Shown: positions 1 through 7,452 of the stretch, in pieces | Position numbering within the stretch: position 1 is the first letter of the stretch | How the letters are laid out: each line of letters begins with the position of its first letter | NCBI GenBank assembly: GCA_002396125.1 | Contig: DGWL01000100.1 | Coordinates: 1-17,994 of the forward strand | Direction of reading: 5' to 3' | Length of the DNA stretch: 17,994 bases | From: Porphyromonadaceae bacterium UBA4259 | GTDB taxonomy: Bacteria > Bacteroidota > Bacteroidia > Bacteroidales > Muribaculaceae | Translations under genes and position numbers: made by a program | Notes under the pieces: generated by a model | The model's input: only the letters and a program-made list of their open reading frames with translations | Told to the model about the DNA's origin: nothing | The model's database searches: none

Positions 1-2
1 TT

Positions 3-890
3 GTTGAACTTGTGGTCAAAGAGCAGCTGATAGTGGAATTGCTTGTAAATGTCCTTTTGGTCATCATAGAAGCCTGTTACCACGTTATTGTGCTTAATCT
101 CGCCGTTGGGGTTGTACTTGCGGTTATTCTTCAAGTCGTCACGGCTGATGCCGTCCCAGGCGTGATAGGTGTCTTCCTTGCCGCCAAATGAGATAAACTT
201 CAACGATGTGCGGTCGCCATAGTAGCCCACTTGAGCAAAATAGGAAAACATCGCCGATGAGGCACGGTCGCGATAGCCATCACTCGAGATGTGAGACAGG
301 CGCAGGTCGGCAACCCAGTGGTTGCCCAGGCGGCCGGAACCCACCTTGATGGTTTCCTTGTTGGTGTTAAACGAGCCATAAGAGCCCGAAACCTCGGCAT
401 AGGGAATGAGTGATGGAGCTTGCGAACGCATGTTGACACTGGCGCCAAAAGCTCCCGAACCGTTGGTCGATGTGCCGGCTCCGCGCTGTATCTGGATGTC
501 ACGTAGCGACGAGGCCAGGTCGGGGGTATTAACCCAGAACACGCTGTGGCTCTCCGAGTCGTTGACAGGGATGTCGTTGAGTGTCACGTTGATGCGGGTT
601 GCATCGGTGCCGCGCACTCGCATCGAAGTGTAGCCTACACCTGCTCCGGCATCGCTCGTGGTGAGCATGCCGGGAGTGAACTGCAACAATTGTGGCATGT
701 CAAGGCCATGGTTCACGGTTTCAATTTGTTTTTTACTCACGTTGGTGAATGCAACAGGGGTGCTGCTTGTGGCACGTGTAGCCAGCACCTCCACTTCTTG
801 AAGGCGCAAAGTGTCGCTGCCGGCATTCTGTGCTTGGGCAGCAATGCCACCACACAATAGTGCGGCAGCAAGAATAAATGTTTTCTTCAT
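3..890 (-). CDS. TonB-dependent outer-membrane receptor, probable thiamine/thiamine-precursor uptake (5' part, runs off the window)
   Basis: I read 296 codons from the ATG at 890 to the left edge with no stop, so the gene is cut by the window. The product begins with a signal peptide (MKKTFILAAALLCGG, likely cleaved after QAQ near residue 21). A TonB-box-like stretch follows (LQEVEVLATRA, about 30-40), then a plug domain at about 40-155 with typical phrases such as MRVRGTDATRINVTLNDIPV and IQRGAGTSTNGSGAFG. The beta-barrel then starts (VSGSYGSFNTNKE). There is no N-terminal carboxypeptidase-like domain, so it is the simple receptor type rather than SusC type. The specificity call rests on the TPP riboswitch 22 nt upstream. 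TPP-controlled TonB receptors are known in Bacteroides (Omr1/OMthi, with PnuT). Receptor family is near certain; the substrate is inferred from regulation. Confidence 0.93.
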   Translation of the reverse strand, partial: MKKTFILAAALLCGGIAAQAQNAGSDTLRLQEVEVLATRATSSTPVAFTNVSKKQIETVNHGLDMPQLLQFTPGMLTTSDAGAGVGYTSMRVRGTDATRINVTLNDIPVNDSESHSVFWVNTPDLASSLRDIQIQRGAGTSTNGSGAFGASVNMRSQAPSLIPYAEVSGSYGSFNTNKETIKVGSGRLGNHWVADLRLSHISSDGYRDRASSAMFSYFAQVGYYGDRTSLKFISFGGKEDTYHAWDGISRDDLKNNRKYNPNGEIKHNNVVTGFYDDQKDIYKQFHYQLLFDHKFN

Positions 891-912
891 AAAAAAGTGT
901 TAATAAGTTTTT

Positions 913-1008
913 GTTCTCTACGCCGGTATTATCCGGTTCAGATTCGGCGGCAGGTTCACGACCAGCCTTTATGGGTATGTTCTCAGCCACACCGGCACGC
1001 ACAGTAAC
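913..1008 (-). promoter_or_regulatory. TPP riboswitch (THI element)
   Basis: Read on the minus strand, this leader contains the conserved THI-box blocks in order: GGCTGAGA, ATACCC, GAACCTG, ATCTGAACCGGATAATACCGG and GCGTAGAGAAC. The CCGG...CCGG helix around GATAAT matches the pyrophosphate-sensor helix, and CTGAGA is the pyrimidine-sensor loop. The short CC-GG stem before CTGAGA replaces the longer variable P3 of E. coli thiM. A weak P1 can form between GTT at the 5' end and AAC at the 3' end. The 3' end lies 22 nt before the ATG, and I see no intrinsic terminator between them. Control is therefore more likely at translation initiation than by attenuation; this last point is inference. Confidence 0.95.
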
Positions 1009-1077
1009 TACTCAAGACAAGTGGTTGACAGGCAATGCCTTAAAGGTGTAGCACCCCAAACTCATAGAATCGTGCCA

Positions 1078-1085
1078 CAAAGTTA
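1078..1085 (-). promoter_or_regulatory. -7 box of the receptor/riboswitch promoter
   Basis: TAACTTTG on the minus strand fits the Bacteroidetes -7 consensus TAnnTTTG. No good TTTG -33 box is present at 19-21 bp upstream (the stretch there reads ATTACT), so only the -7 half is convincing. A start near 1074 would leave about 66 nt before the riboswitch. That leader contains two tiny inverted repeats, AGGCA-A-TGCCT (1030-1040) and GGTG-TAG-CACC. Confidence 0.55.
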
Positions 1086-1133
1086 CAAAATAGTTCTTAG
1101 TTTTTAGTAATAAAATGTGAATTTTATAATGAT

Positions 1134-2609
1134 TTACCACGTTCCATACTCGGTGCGCACCGCATCAATGCGCAGCAGGATAAACAGCAGGATGGTAAAT
1201 CCCCACAGCGAGGAACCGCCATAGGAGAAGAAGGGTAGTGGTATGCCAATCACAGGCACAATGCCAATCACCATGCCAATGTTGATGGTGAGGTGGAAAA
1301 TGAGAATAGAAGCCACGCAATAGGCATAGACTCGGCCAAAGGTGGTGTGTTGCCGCTCGCCAATGGCGATGACTCGCAAAATCAGTGTCAGGAACAGTAT
1401 AAGCACTGCCGATGTGCCCAGGAATCCTTCTTCCTCGCCAATGGTGCAGAAGATGAAATCGGTGTGTTGCTCAGGCACATAGTTAAGCTTGGTCTGCGTT
1501 CCTTCAAGGAATCCTTTGCCTGTGAATCCTCCCGATCCAATGGCAATCTTCGATTGGTTAACGTTATAGCCCTTGCCTTTTAGGTCCTCCTCAATGCCCA
1601 GCGCAATGTTGATGCGGTTTTGCTGGTGTGTCGCCAGCATGCCAAAGGCAAAGTTGACCGAAAACATGAAGATAATCGATGCCACGGCAAAGATGACCGT
1701 CATCAGCACCTTGTTCAAGTCGTCGTGAAACATTCCTATGAGCAGGTAGATGAGCGATGCGGGGATAACGGTGAAGAAAAACACATAGCCGTTGATGTGC
1801 ACGCCCAGAGCGCTTAAGCCCCATGCGAGCAGTGTGCAGGCAATGTAGCCAAGCGCAACATTACGCCCCAGGATTAACGACCTGCAGTACACCAGCAGCA
1901 TGAGCACGATGACCACCATTACACATGTGAGCACGATGAATATACCCATTGGAATGCCCATTACCATGGTGCCTGCAAACTTAAGCACGAGAACAAAATA
2001 ACTCACGGCACACAACATGGCAAAGAGCACAAAGCCGTTCATGCCCTCGCGGTAGAGAACGAGAATCAGCGAGAAGTAGACCAGCGCCGAACCTGTTTCG
2101 CGCTCCAGGATGATGCACAGCACCGGCAGCAGGATGATAAATAGCGGCACTATATAGGTGCGCCACCCCTTCAGTTGGAAGCCGTAGGTGCTGAATAGCT
2201 TGGCTAGCGCAAGTGCAGTAGCTGTCTTGGCAAACTCGGCGGGTTGCAGGCTCACAGGACCAAACTTGAGCCATGAGTGTGAACCCTTGATGTTTGGTGA
2301 GACGAAAGCTGTGACTATCAAGATGATAATCATTATGGCATAGATGGGATAGGCATAGGCTTCATAGATGCGGCGGTCGATGAGTAGCAACGAGAAGCCG
2401 ATGACAAACGAGAGGCCAATCCACAAGAACTGCTTTCCCGAATAGGTGTCGAAGTCAAACATGCTCACCTGGCTGTTGCTGCTGGTTGTTGCAGCATAGA
2501 TGCTCACAGCTCCAGCCAGCACCAGTATCACATAAAGTAGCACTGTAAACCAGTCAACAGCCGCCAGCAAGCGGTTGCTCTCGTTACTGTTATCCCTTGT
2601 TGATGCCAT
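1134..2609 (-). CDS. rodA: RodA, SEDS-family peptidoglycan glycosyltransferase of the elongasome
   Basis: RodA polymerises lipid II into glycan strands in the inner membrane, paired with the transpeptidase PBP2 encoded just upstream. The 491-residue product is almost wholly hydrophobic. It shows SEDS landmarks: KGSHSWLKFGPVSLQPAEFAK-type loop at 108-128, the PEQHTDFIF segment at 379-387 and the GIPLPFFSYGGSS signature at 455-467. It is about 120 residues longer than E. coli RodA; the extra length lies around 200-325 as additional hydrophobic stretches, which I recall as usual in Bacteroidetes. Its ATG overlaps the mrdA stop by 20 bp, indicating tight co-expression. It is the last gene of the mre operon. 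Confidence 0.96.
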   Translation of the reverse strand: MASTRDNSNESNRLLAAVDWFTVLLYVILVLAGAVSIYAATTSSNSQVSMFDFDTYSGKQFLWIGLSFVIGFSLLLIDRRIYEAYAYPIYAIMIIILIVTAFVSPNIKGSHSWLKFGPVSLQPAEFAKTATALALAKLFSTYGFQLKGWRTYIVPLFIILLPVLCIILERETGSALVYFSLILVLYREGMNGFVLFAMLCAVSYFVLVLKFAGTMVMGIPMGIFIVLTCVMVVIVLMLLVYCRSLILGRNVALGYIACTLLAWGLSALGVHINGYVFFFTVIPASLIYLLIGMFHDDLNKVLMTVIFAVASIIFMFSVNFAFGMLATHQQNRINIALGIEEDLKGKGYNVNQSKIAIGSGGFTGKGFLEGTQTKLNYVPEQHTDFIFCTIGEEEGFLGTSAVLILFLTLILRVIAIGERQHTTFGRVYAYCVASILIFHLTINIGMVIGIVPVIGIPLPFFSYGGSSLWGFTILLFILLRIDAVRTEYGTW

Positions 2610-4608
2610 TGCGATTGAAAGTTGCTAGGGTAGGGGTTAAAATAATAGCTTTTTCTTGCTCGCTATTTAGTGGCGAGTCGCTGTTGCGACTGCTGGGAGT
2701 GTTGTGGGCAGTAGCTTCGGATGGGGTCGCCGGTTTTACCTCTTCCTCTTGCTCAACGACAGCAGGCGTGTTCTCGAGCCAGCTGTCGCTCCACTTGCTT
2801 GCACGGCTCTCTATCTCCTCGCTGGAACCGCGCAGGTAGCGCTCTATCATCATTGCACCCATTGGCACAGCCACCTGAGCACCATAACCTGAATTCTCGG
2901 CATAAACACAAATGGCAATCTTGGGATTATCCTTGGGAGCGAAGCCCATGAACACCGAGTGGTTTTGGCCGTGAGGATTCTCAACGGTTCCTGTCTTGCC
3001 GCACACTTCCAGTCCGGGCAAGTTGGCACCCTTACAAGTGCCGCCTGTTACTGCCATGCGCATGCCATTAACGATATAGCTGTAGTAGACAGGGTTAATC
3101 TTGGTGTGATGCTGCTGAGTGTATTGCTTGAGGATACCCACGTCGCGAATTTGCTTCACCACGTGAGGCGTGATGTAGTAGCCACGGTTGGCTATAGTGG
3201 CACTCAGATTGGCGATTTGCAATGGCGTCGCCATGATTTCGCCCTGACCTATTGCGATTGAAATGATGGAGTTTGCACCCCACTTGTCCTCGCCTATAAT
3301 TTCGTTATAGAACTTGGAGTTGGGGATGAAACCGCGGCTCTCGCCAGGCAAGTCGATGTTGAGCCTGTAGCCATAGCCCATCGACACCATGTAGTCCTTC
3401 CACACGGTGAACGACTTCTCCAGGCTGCCATACTTTTTGTTATTTAGCATGTAGTATAGTCCCCAGCAAAAGTAGCCGTTGCATGAAGTCGCAAGGGCTG
3501 GTTGCAAGGCAATTGGAGAGCCATGGCCGTGGCATCCCACTTTGAGGCCCTTGTTCACGTAGCCGCCATAGCAGGGATAGGAGGTGTTGGCATCAACAAT
3601 GCCTTCTTGCAGGAAAATGAGTCCTTGTGTGGGTTTGAATGTGGAACCGGGAGGGTAGGCAGCCATGATGGCACGGTCGTAGAGTGGCTTTGTGGGGTCG
3701 GTTACAAGGCGTGAGTAGTTCTTGCCGCGGTCCTTACCCACAAGCAATGCCGGGTCGTAGCTTGGGCTGGTAACAAGTGCGAGCACTTCGCCCGTGGCTG
3801 GCTCTATAGCGACGATGGCGCCACGGCGTCCTCGCATTATCTTCTCGCCAAATTGCTGCAAGTCGATGTCGATGCTCATTTGCAAGTCCTTGCCGGCTAT
3901 GGGAGCAACATCGTCCTTGCCGTCGTTGTAGCGTCCTTTAATCTTGCCGCGTGCGTCGCGAATCATCACTTCCTTGCCTTTCACGCCGCGCAAGTATTTC
4001 TCATAGCTCTTTTCAATGCCCAGGTCGCCGGTGTAGTCACCCGGCAGGTAGTAGTTGTCGCTGTCGCGCTCAATATCTTCGGCGTTAACCTCTCTGATGT
4101 CGCCAAGGATGTTGGCTGCCGCAACATAATTGTAGCGGCGAATGATGCGTTGTGAGATGTCAAAGCCGGGGAAGCGGTACAGGATTTCTTGTAATCGGCC
4201 ATAAGTTGTGGAATCGAGATTCTGAACCAACGGCTGTGGAGTGGTTGCACTGTAGTTTCGGTTCTTCTTAGGGTCGCTCATGTTTTGCCACAGCAAGTCG
4301 AAATCCTCACGCTTGAGTTGCAAAATCTTGCACATGGTGGTTGTGTCAAACTCTTGCACGTCTTTAGGCACAAGCACTAAATCGTAGGCGGGCTCGTTAT
4401 ATACCACCAGTTTGCCGTTGCGGTCATAGATTTGCCCTCGTGATGGGTGCGTGATTTTGGTTGAGCGTGCGTTGCTCACGGCAATCTCGCGATATTTATC
4501 GTCGAGAATCTGCAGGTCAAAGAGTTTCCACAGGTAGATGGCGACAACGACGACTATAAAGCCGCCTATCACAAACTTGCGTTTCTCGAGGTTATAATCT
4601 TTTCTCAC
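2590..4608 (-). CDS. mrdA: Penicillin-binding protein 2, elongasome DD-transpeptidase
   Basis: PBP2 crosslinks the peptidoglycan made by RodA during lateral wall growth. The 672-residue product has one N-terminal membrane anchor (about 12-28), a dimerisation/pedestal region with SRGQIYDRNG at 56-65, and a transpeptidase domain. Its three active-site motifs are intact: STFK at 322-325 (nucleophile Ser322), SCN at 375-377 and KTGT at 538-541. After about residue 593 an 80-residue acidic, Ser/Pro/Thr-rich tail follows that looks disordered. The start overlaps mreD by 17 bp and the end overlaps rodA by 20 bp. The combination with mreBCD and rodA points to PBP2 rather than the divisome enzyme FtsI. 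Confidence 0.96.
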   Translation of the reverse strand: MRKDYNLEKRKFVIGGFIVVVVAIYLWKLFDLQILDDKYREIAVSNARSTKITHPSRGQIYDRNGKLVVYNEPAYDLVLVPKDVQEFDTTTMCKILQLKREDFDLLWQNMSDPKKNRNYSATTPQPLVQNLDSTTYGRLQEILYRFPGFDISQRIIRRYNYVAAANILGDIREVNAEDIERDSDNYYLPGDYTGDLGIEKSYEKYLRGVKGKEVMIRDARGKIKGRYNDGKDDVAPIAGKDLQMSIDIDLQQFGEKIMRGRRGAIVAIEPATGEVLALVTSPSYDPALLVGKDRGKNYSRLVTDPTKPLYDRAIMAAYPPGSTFKPTQGLIFLQEGIVDANTSYPCYGGYVNKGLKVGCHGHGSPIALQPALATSCNGYFCWGLYYMLNNKKYGSLEKSFTVWKDYMVSMGYGYRLNIDLPGESRGFIPNSKFYNEIIGEDKWGANSIISIAIGQGEIMATPLQIANLSATIANRGYYITPHVVKQIRDVGILKQYTQQHHTKINPVYYSYIVNGMRMAVTGGTCKGANLPGLEVCGKTGTVENPHGQNHSVFMGFAPKDNPKIAICVYAENSGYGAQVAVPMGAMMIERYLRGSSEEIESRASKWSDSWLENTPAVVEQEEEVKPATPSEATAHNTPSSRNSDSPLNSEQEKAIILTPTLATFNRNGINKG

Positions 4609-5110
4609 GTTCGGTGCTCACTAAACTGTCGATACCAAAAATCAATAATATAGATAGCACGCTGCTGGCGATGATGCGCAGCAGTGTGAGCGGGAAGTTG
4701 TGAAGAGTGAAAGCTTGTGTCAAGAACAACACGGTGCAGTAGATTGCCACGAGCGTAGACATGTACTTGAGGTAGCTGGTGATGCCCAGCGAGTCCATCG
4801 ATGGGATGGGGTCGTTTTCTTCATCGTCGCGCAAGATGAACATGTCAAAAACAGGCCTACGCATGATGGTCATCACCACACACGCCAGAGCGTTCATGCC
4901 CTGCGTGTTGTTGAACATGTCGACAAAGAGTCCAAAAAGGAATGCTATGGTGAGAGTCCAGTTTAGCGAGTAGTTGAGAGGCAAGCGCAAAATGAGGTAG
5001 ATATAAATCACAGGCATTGCCACGCCAAAGAGGATTATCTTGCTGCATATTATTTGTGCCACAAGCAACGCGGCAAAGAGGATGAGGAAATGCATGAGAG
5101 TGTTTTTCAT
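4592..5110 (-). CDS. mreD: MreD, rod-shape determining membrane protein
   Basis: MreD is a small integral membrane partner of MreC in the elongasome. This 172-residue product has about five hydrophobic segments and the typical central pattern GLFVDMFNNTQGMNALA (Gly-Leu-x-x-Asp...Gly). Sequence identity in this family is low, so the call leans on position between mreC and mrdA, size and topology. It overlaps mreC by 4 bp (ATGA type) and mrdA by 17 bp. A charged loop (RDDEENDPIPSMDS) sits in the middle, and the C-terminus (STEREKRL) is polar. Confidence 0.93.
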   Translation of the reverse strand: MKNTLMHFLILFAALLVAQIICSKIILFGVAMPVIYIYLILRLPLNYSLNWTLTIAFLFGLFVDMFNNTQGMNALACVVMTIMRRPVFDMFILRDDEENDPIPSMDSLGITSYLKYMSTLVAIYCTVLFLTQAFTLHNFPLTLLRIIASSVLSILLIFGIDSLVSTEREKRL

Positions 5111-5982
5111 CGTTTCATGCCTCCTTCCTCCTTGAGTGTTGTGGCATCGGCCGAGTCGAGTTGCTTGAGCTCGTCCTTGCGGTTGTTCTTAATGATGTGC
5201 ACATTGCTAAGCTTTGTGAGCTTGCAAGAGAGTTTCACAATGAGTGTCATGAAACTGTCGTCTTTCATTGTGGGTGACACGCGCTCAACCACGCCAACCA
5301 TGAAGCCCTGTGGGAAACTTAGCGAACTGCTGCTGGTCACCACAGTGTCGCCCACATGATAGTCGTCAACCTTTGGCAGGTCTTTGAGTATCGCATGGTC
5401 GGTACTTTTTCCGTCCCACACAAGCAAGCCAAAGTTGCCATTTCCCTTGAGTTCGCAAGTGATTTTTGTGTCGGGGTGCAACATCGACATGATGCGTGCC
5501 GAGTGGGTGTTGACAGCGTCAACAATGCCCACCACGCCATTCATGTCCATCACGCCCATGTATGGCTCAATGCCGTCGGCGCTGCCGCGGTCGATGGTGA
5601 TATAGTTGCTGGGATTAACCACGCTGTTGCTTATCACGTGCGCTGAGATGAACGAGTAATCGCCCTTGCCGCTCACGTTGGCACCAGGCTGGGCGCCATA
5701 CTTGAGTTCCATCTCGTTGAGTTGAGCTTTTAGAGCCAGAATCTCCTGTTTTTGTGCCGCGTTGGCAAGATGCAGGTCTTCGTTAATCTCTTTTAGATGG
5801 AAGTAATCCGAAGCTCCGTTAACACCCTTTGAGATGGTTGCCACGGTTCCGTTGGCCGAAGTGAGATACACGCTCTGCTGGTAGGGATTAGACCTGAAAA
5901 GCAGCACAAGGCTCAAAATCACATAGAATGCGAAAATGAACCAAGAACTGTTTTTTATGAAAAAGTTTAGCAGATTGTTCAT
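5107..5982 (-). CDS. mreC: MreC, rod-shape determining periplasmic scaffold protein
   Basis: MreC links cytoplasmic MreB to PBP2 in the periplasm and activates PBP2. The 291-residue product has a short cytoplasmic start, one membrane segment at about 12-30, and a coiled coil at about 60-95 (heptad-like HLKEINEDLHLANAAQ...). The family's beta domain follows, recognisable from VVNPSNYITIDRGSADGI at about 121-138 and NGVVGIVDAV after it. The last 25 residues are charged and probably flexible. The gene is 157 bp downstream of mreB and overlaps mreD by 4 bp. Confidence 0.95.
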   Translation of the reverse strand: MNNLLNFFIKNSSWFIFAFYVILSLVLLFRSNPYQQSVYLTSANGTVATISKGVNGASDYFHLKEINEDLHLANAAQKQEILALKAQLNEMELKYGAQPGANVSGKGDYSFISAHVISNSVVNPSNYITIDRGSADGIEPYMGVMDMNGVVGIVDAVNTHSARIMSMLHPDTKITCELKGNGNFGLLVWDGKSTDHAILKDLPKVDDYHVGDTVVTSSSSLSFPQGFMVGVVERVSPTMKDDSFMTLIVKLSCKLTKLSNVHIIKNNRKDELKQLDSADATTLKEEGGMKR

Positions 5983-6019
5983 GTCCTAAACTTGGGTCGA
6001 CGATTGTTGTACACATTAT

Positions 6020-6054
6020 CTCCCACGGCCTTCGCTTGTGTTCAGGAGTGGGAG
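6020..6054 (-). other. Hairpin in the mreB-mreC spacer
   Basis: CTCCCAC (6020-6026) and GTGGGAG (6048-6054) form a perfect 7-bp stem with a 21-nt loop, which has an inner CCT/AGG pairing option. Neither strand has a T-tract after the stem, so it is not a standard terminator. It could be an mRNA processing or stability element that raises MreB over MreCD. That role is inference. Confidence 0.4.
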
Positions 6055-6059
6055 GAAAA

Positions 6060-6087
6060 GTGTTAAGTTGCAAGTGCTAAGTTGCGG
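6060..6087. repeat. 14-bp tandem repeat, two copies
   Basis: GTGTTAAGTTGCAA is followed directly by GTGCTAAGTTGCGG (11 of 14 positions equal), and a looser third copy (GGGTTAAGCTACGA) lies just after. It falls in the non-coding spacer between mreB and mreC. No function is evident; it may be a slippage remnant. Confidence 0.5.
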
Positions 6088-6139
6088 TAGTTGGGTTAAG
6101 CTACGAGTATTAGACTGGCAACTGATAACTATAAAGCTT

Positions 6140-7159
6140 TTATCTCTTAAGGAACTTGAAGCGCTTGATGTTCTTCAGTGCCACGCCGGTTCCCTTGGCC
6201 ACTGCGTGCAATGGATCCTCGGCAACGTGGAATGGAATACCAATCTTGTCGGTCAAGCGACGGTCAAGGCCACGCAGCAAGGCACCGCCACCGGCCAGGT
6301 AAACACCATTCTTCACGATGTCGCTGTAAAGCTCGGGTGGAGTCTGTTCAAGGGCACTGAGCACTGCGGCTTCAATCTTTGATATCGACTTCTCGATGCA
6401 GTGGCTTATTTCTTGATAGGACACGGGCACCTCCATGGGCAGAGCCGTCATTTGGTTAGGACCATGAACAATGTAGTCCTCGGGTGGGTTTTCGAGTTCG
6501 GTGAGTGCCGAACCCACATGAATCTTAATTAACTCGGCTGTGCGCTCACCCACCTTAACGTTGTGGGCACGACGCATGTGCTCAATGATATCCTCGGTGA
6601 GGTCATCGCCGGCAATGCGGATGCTCTTGTTGCTCACGATACCTCCAAGCGAAATCACGGCAATCTCGGTGGTACCGCCGCCTATGTCAACAATCATGTT
6701 GCCCTCGGGGGCGAGTACGTCGATGCCAATACCCAGGGCCGCTGCCATGGGCTCATATATCATGTACACGTCGCGACCGCCAGCATGCTCGCTAGAGTCA
6801 CGCACCGCGCGAATCTCAACCTCGGTCGACCCCGATGGGATACACACCACCATCCTGAGCGATGGCGAGAACCAGTGGTTCTTTTGGCTCACCTTCTTGA
6901 TCATACCTCTAATCATGAGCTCGGCAGCGTTGAAGTCGGCAATCACACCGTCGCGCAATGGGCGCACCGTCTTGATACCCTCGTGCACCTTGCCGCGCAT
7001 TTCGCGTGCTGTCTCGCCCACTGCCATTAATTTGGCCGTTTTTGTGTCGAGAGCAACTACCGATGGCTCATCTATCACTATCCTGTCATTATGGATAATA
7101 ATGGTGTTGGCTGTACCTAGGTCGACAGCAATTTCTTGAGTAAATGAGAACAATCCCAT
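6140..7159 (-). CDS. mreB: MreB, actin-like cytoskeletal protein
   Basis: MreB forms membrane-bound filaments that steer the elongasome. All actin-fold ATP-binding motifs are present (339-residue numbering): phosphate-1 DLGTANT at 13-19, phosphate-2 DIGGGTTE at 158-165 and the adenosine motif AGGGALL at 289-295. The reading frame continues upstream to an ATG at 7192, but I chose the ATG at 7159. MGLFSFTQE is the usual start of Bacteroidetes MreB, and an AAGAAAG stretch precedes it at suitable distance. The 11 extra residues (MPLNYKDVKKD) look like translated leader. It is the first gene of the mreBCD-mrdA-rodA operon and has its own promoter candidate upstream. Confidence 0.97.
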   Translation of the reverse strand: MGLFSFTQEIAVDLGTANTIIIHNDRIVIDEPSVVALDTKTAKLMAVGETAREMRGKVHEGIKTVRPLRDGVIADFNAAELMIRGMIKKVSQKNHWFSPSLRMVVCIPSGSTEVEIRAVRDSSEHAGGRDVYMIYEPMAAALGIGIDVLAPEGNMIVDIGGGTTEIAVISLGGIVSNKSIRIAGDDLTEDIIEHMRRAHNVKVGERTAELIKIHVGSALTELENPPEDYIVHGPNQMTALPMEVPVSYQEISHCIEKSISKIEAAVLSALEQTPPELYSDIVKNGVYLAGGGALLRGLDRRLTDKIGIPFHVAEDPLHAVAKGTGVALKNIKRFKFLKR

Positions 7160-7276
7160 ATCTTTCTTAACGTCTTTATAATTTAGTGGCACTCAGGGCT
7201 GTGTAATGGCTTCATTCCAAGCAGCTTGAAAACACAGAGAACGCCATGTTATTCACACTATACTTTATTTCAAGTG

Positions 7277-7284
7277 CAAAATTA
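7277..7284 (-). promoter_or_regulatory. -7 box of the mreB promoter; content of the 7160-7452 spacer
   Basis: TAATTTTG on the minus strand matches TAnnTTTG and would give a leader of about 115 nt before the mreB ATG. No TTTG lies at the right -33 distance, so the promoter is half supported. The rest of the 293-bp AT-rich spacer between mreB and the symporter gene holds A- and T-runs but no gene or clear terminator that I can identify. Confidence 0.45.
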
Positions 7285-7452
7285 GCGAAAATAAAGCAAC
7301 TAGTGATACATTTTGCAAATAAAAAATCAAGAATTATTTTTTTTAACAACTCTACTACTATTTTCGGCTATGGTGTGCCGTTAGAAAAAAAACTTGTCAA
7401 AAAAACATTTGTTTTCTTGCTCCAATTGGTGATGGGGAAATGAGACCGGTTG

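Noticed and set aside
733..1002. Minus-strand 89-codon frame over the riboswitch and receptor start
   Set aside because: It covers the conserved TPP aptamer and runs out of frame into the receptor signal peptide.
1110..1127. ATAAAAT/ATTTTAT inverted repeat after rodA as a terminator
   Set aside because: The stem is only seven A-T pairs and has no T-tract, so it is too weak to claim.
6540..7139. 199-codon plus-strand open frame opposite mreB
   Set aside because: It is the antisense shadow of a conserved gene, with no promoter or recognisable protein features.
7160..7192. Longer MreB start
   Set aside because: The 11 added residues are not part of MreB, and MGLFSFTQE is the usual start in this phylum.
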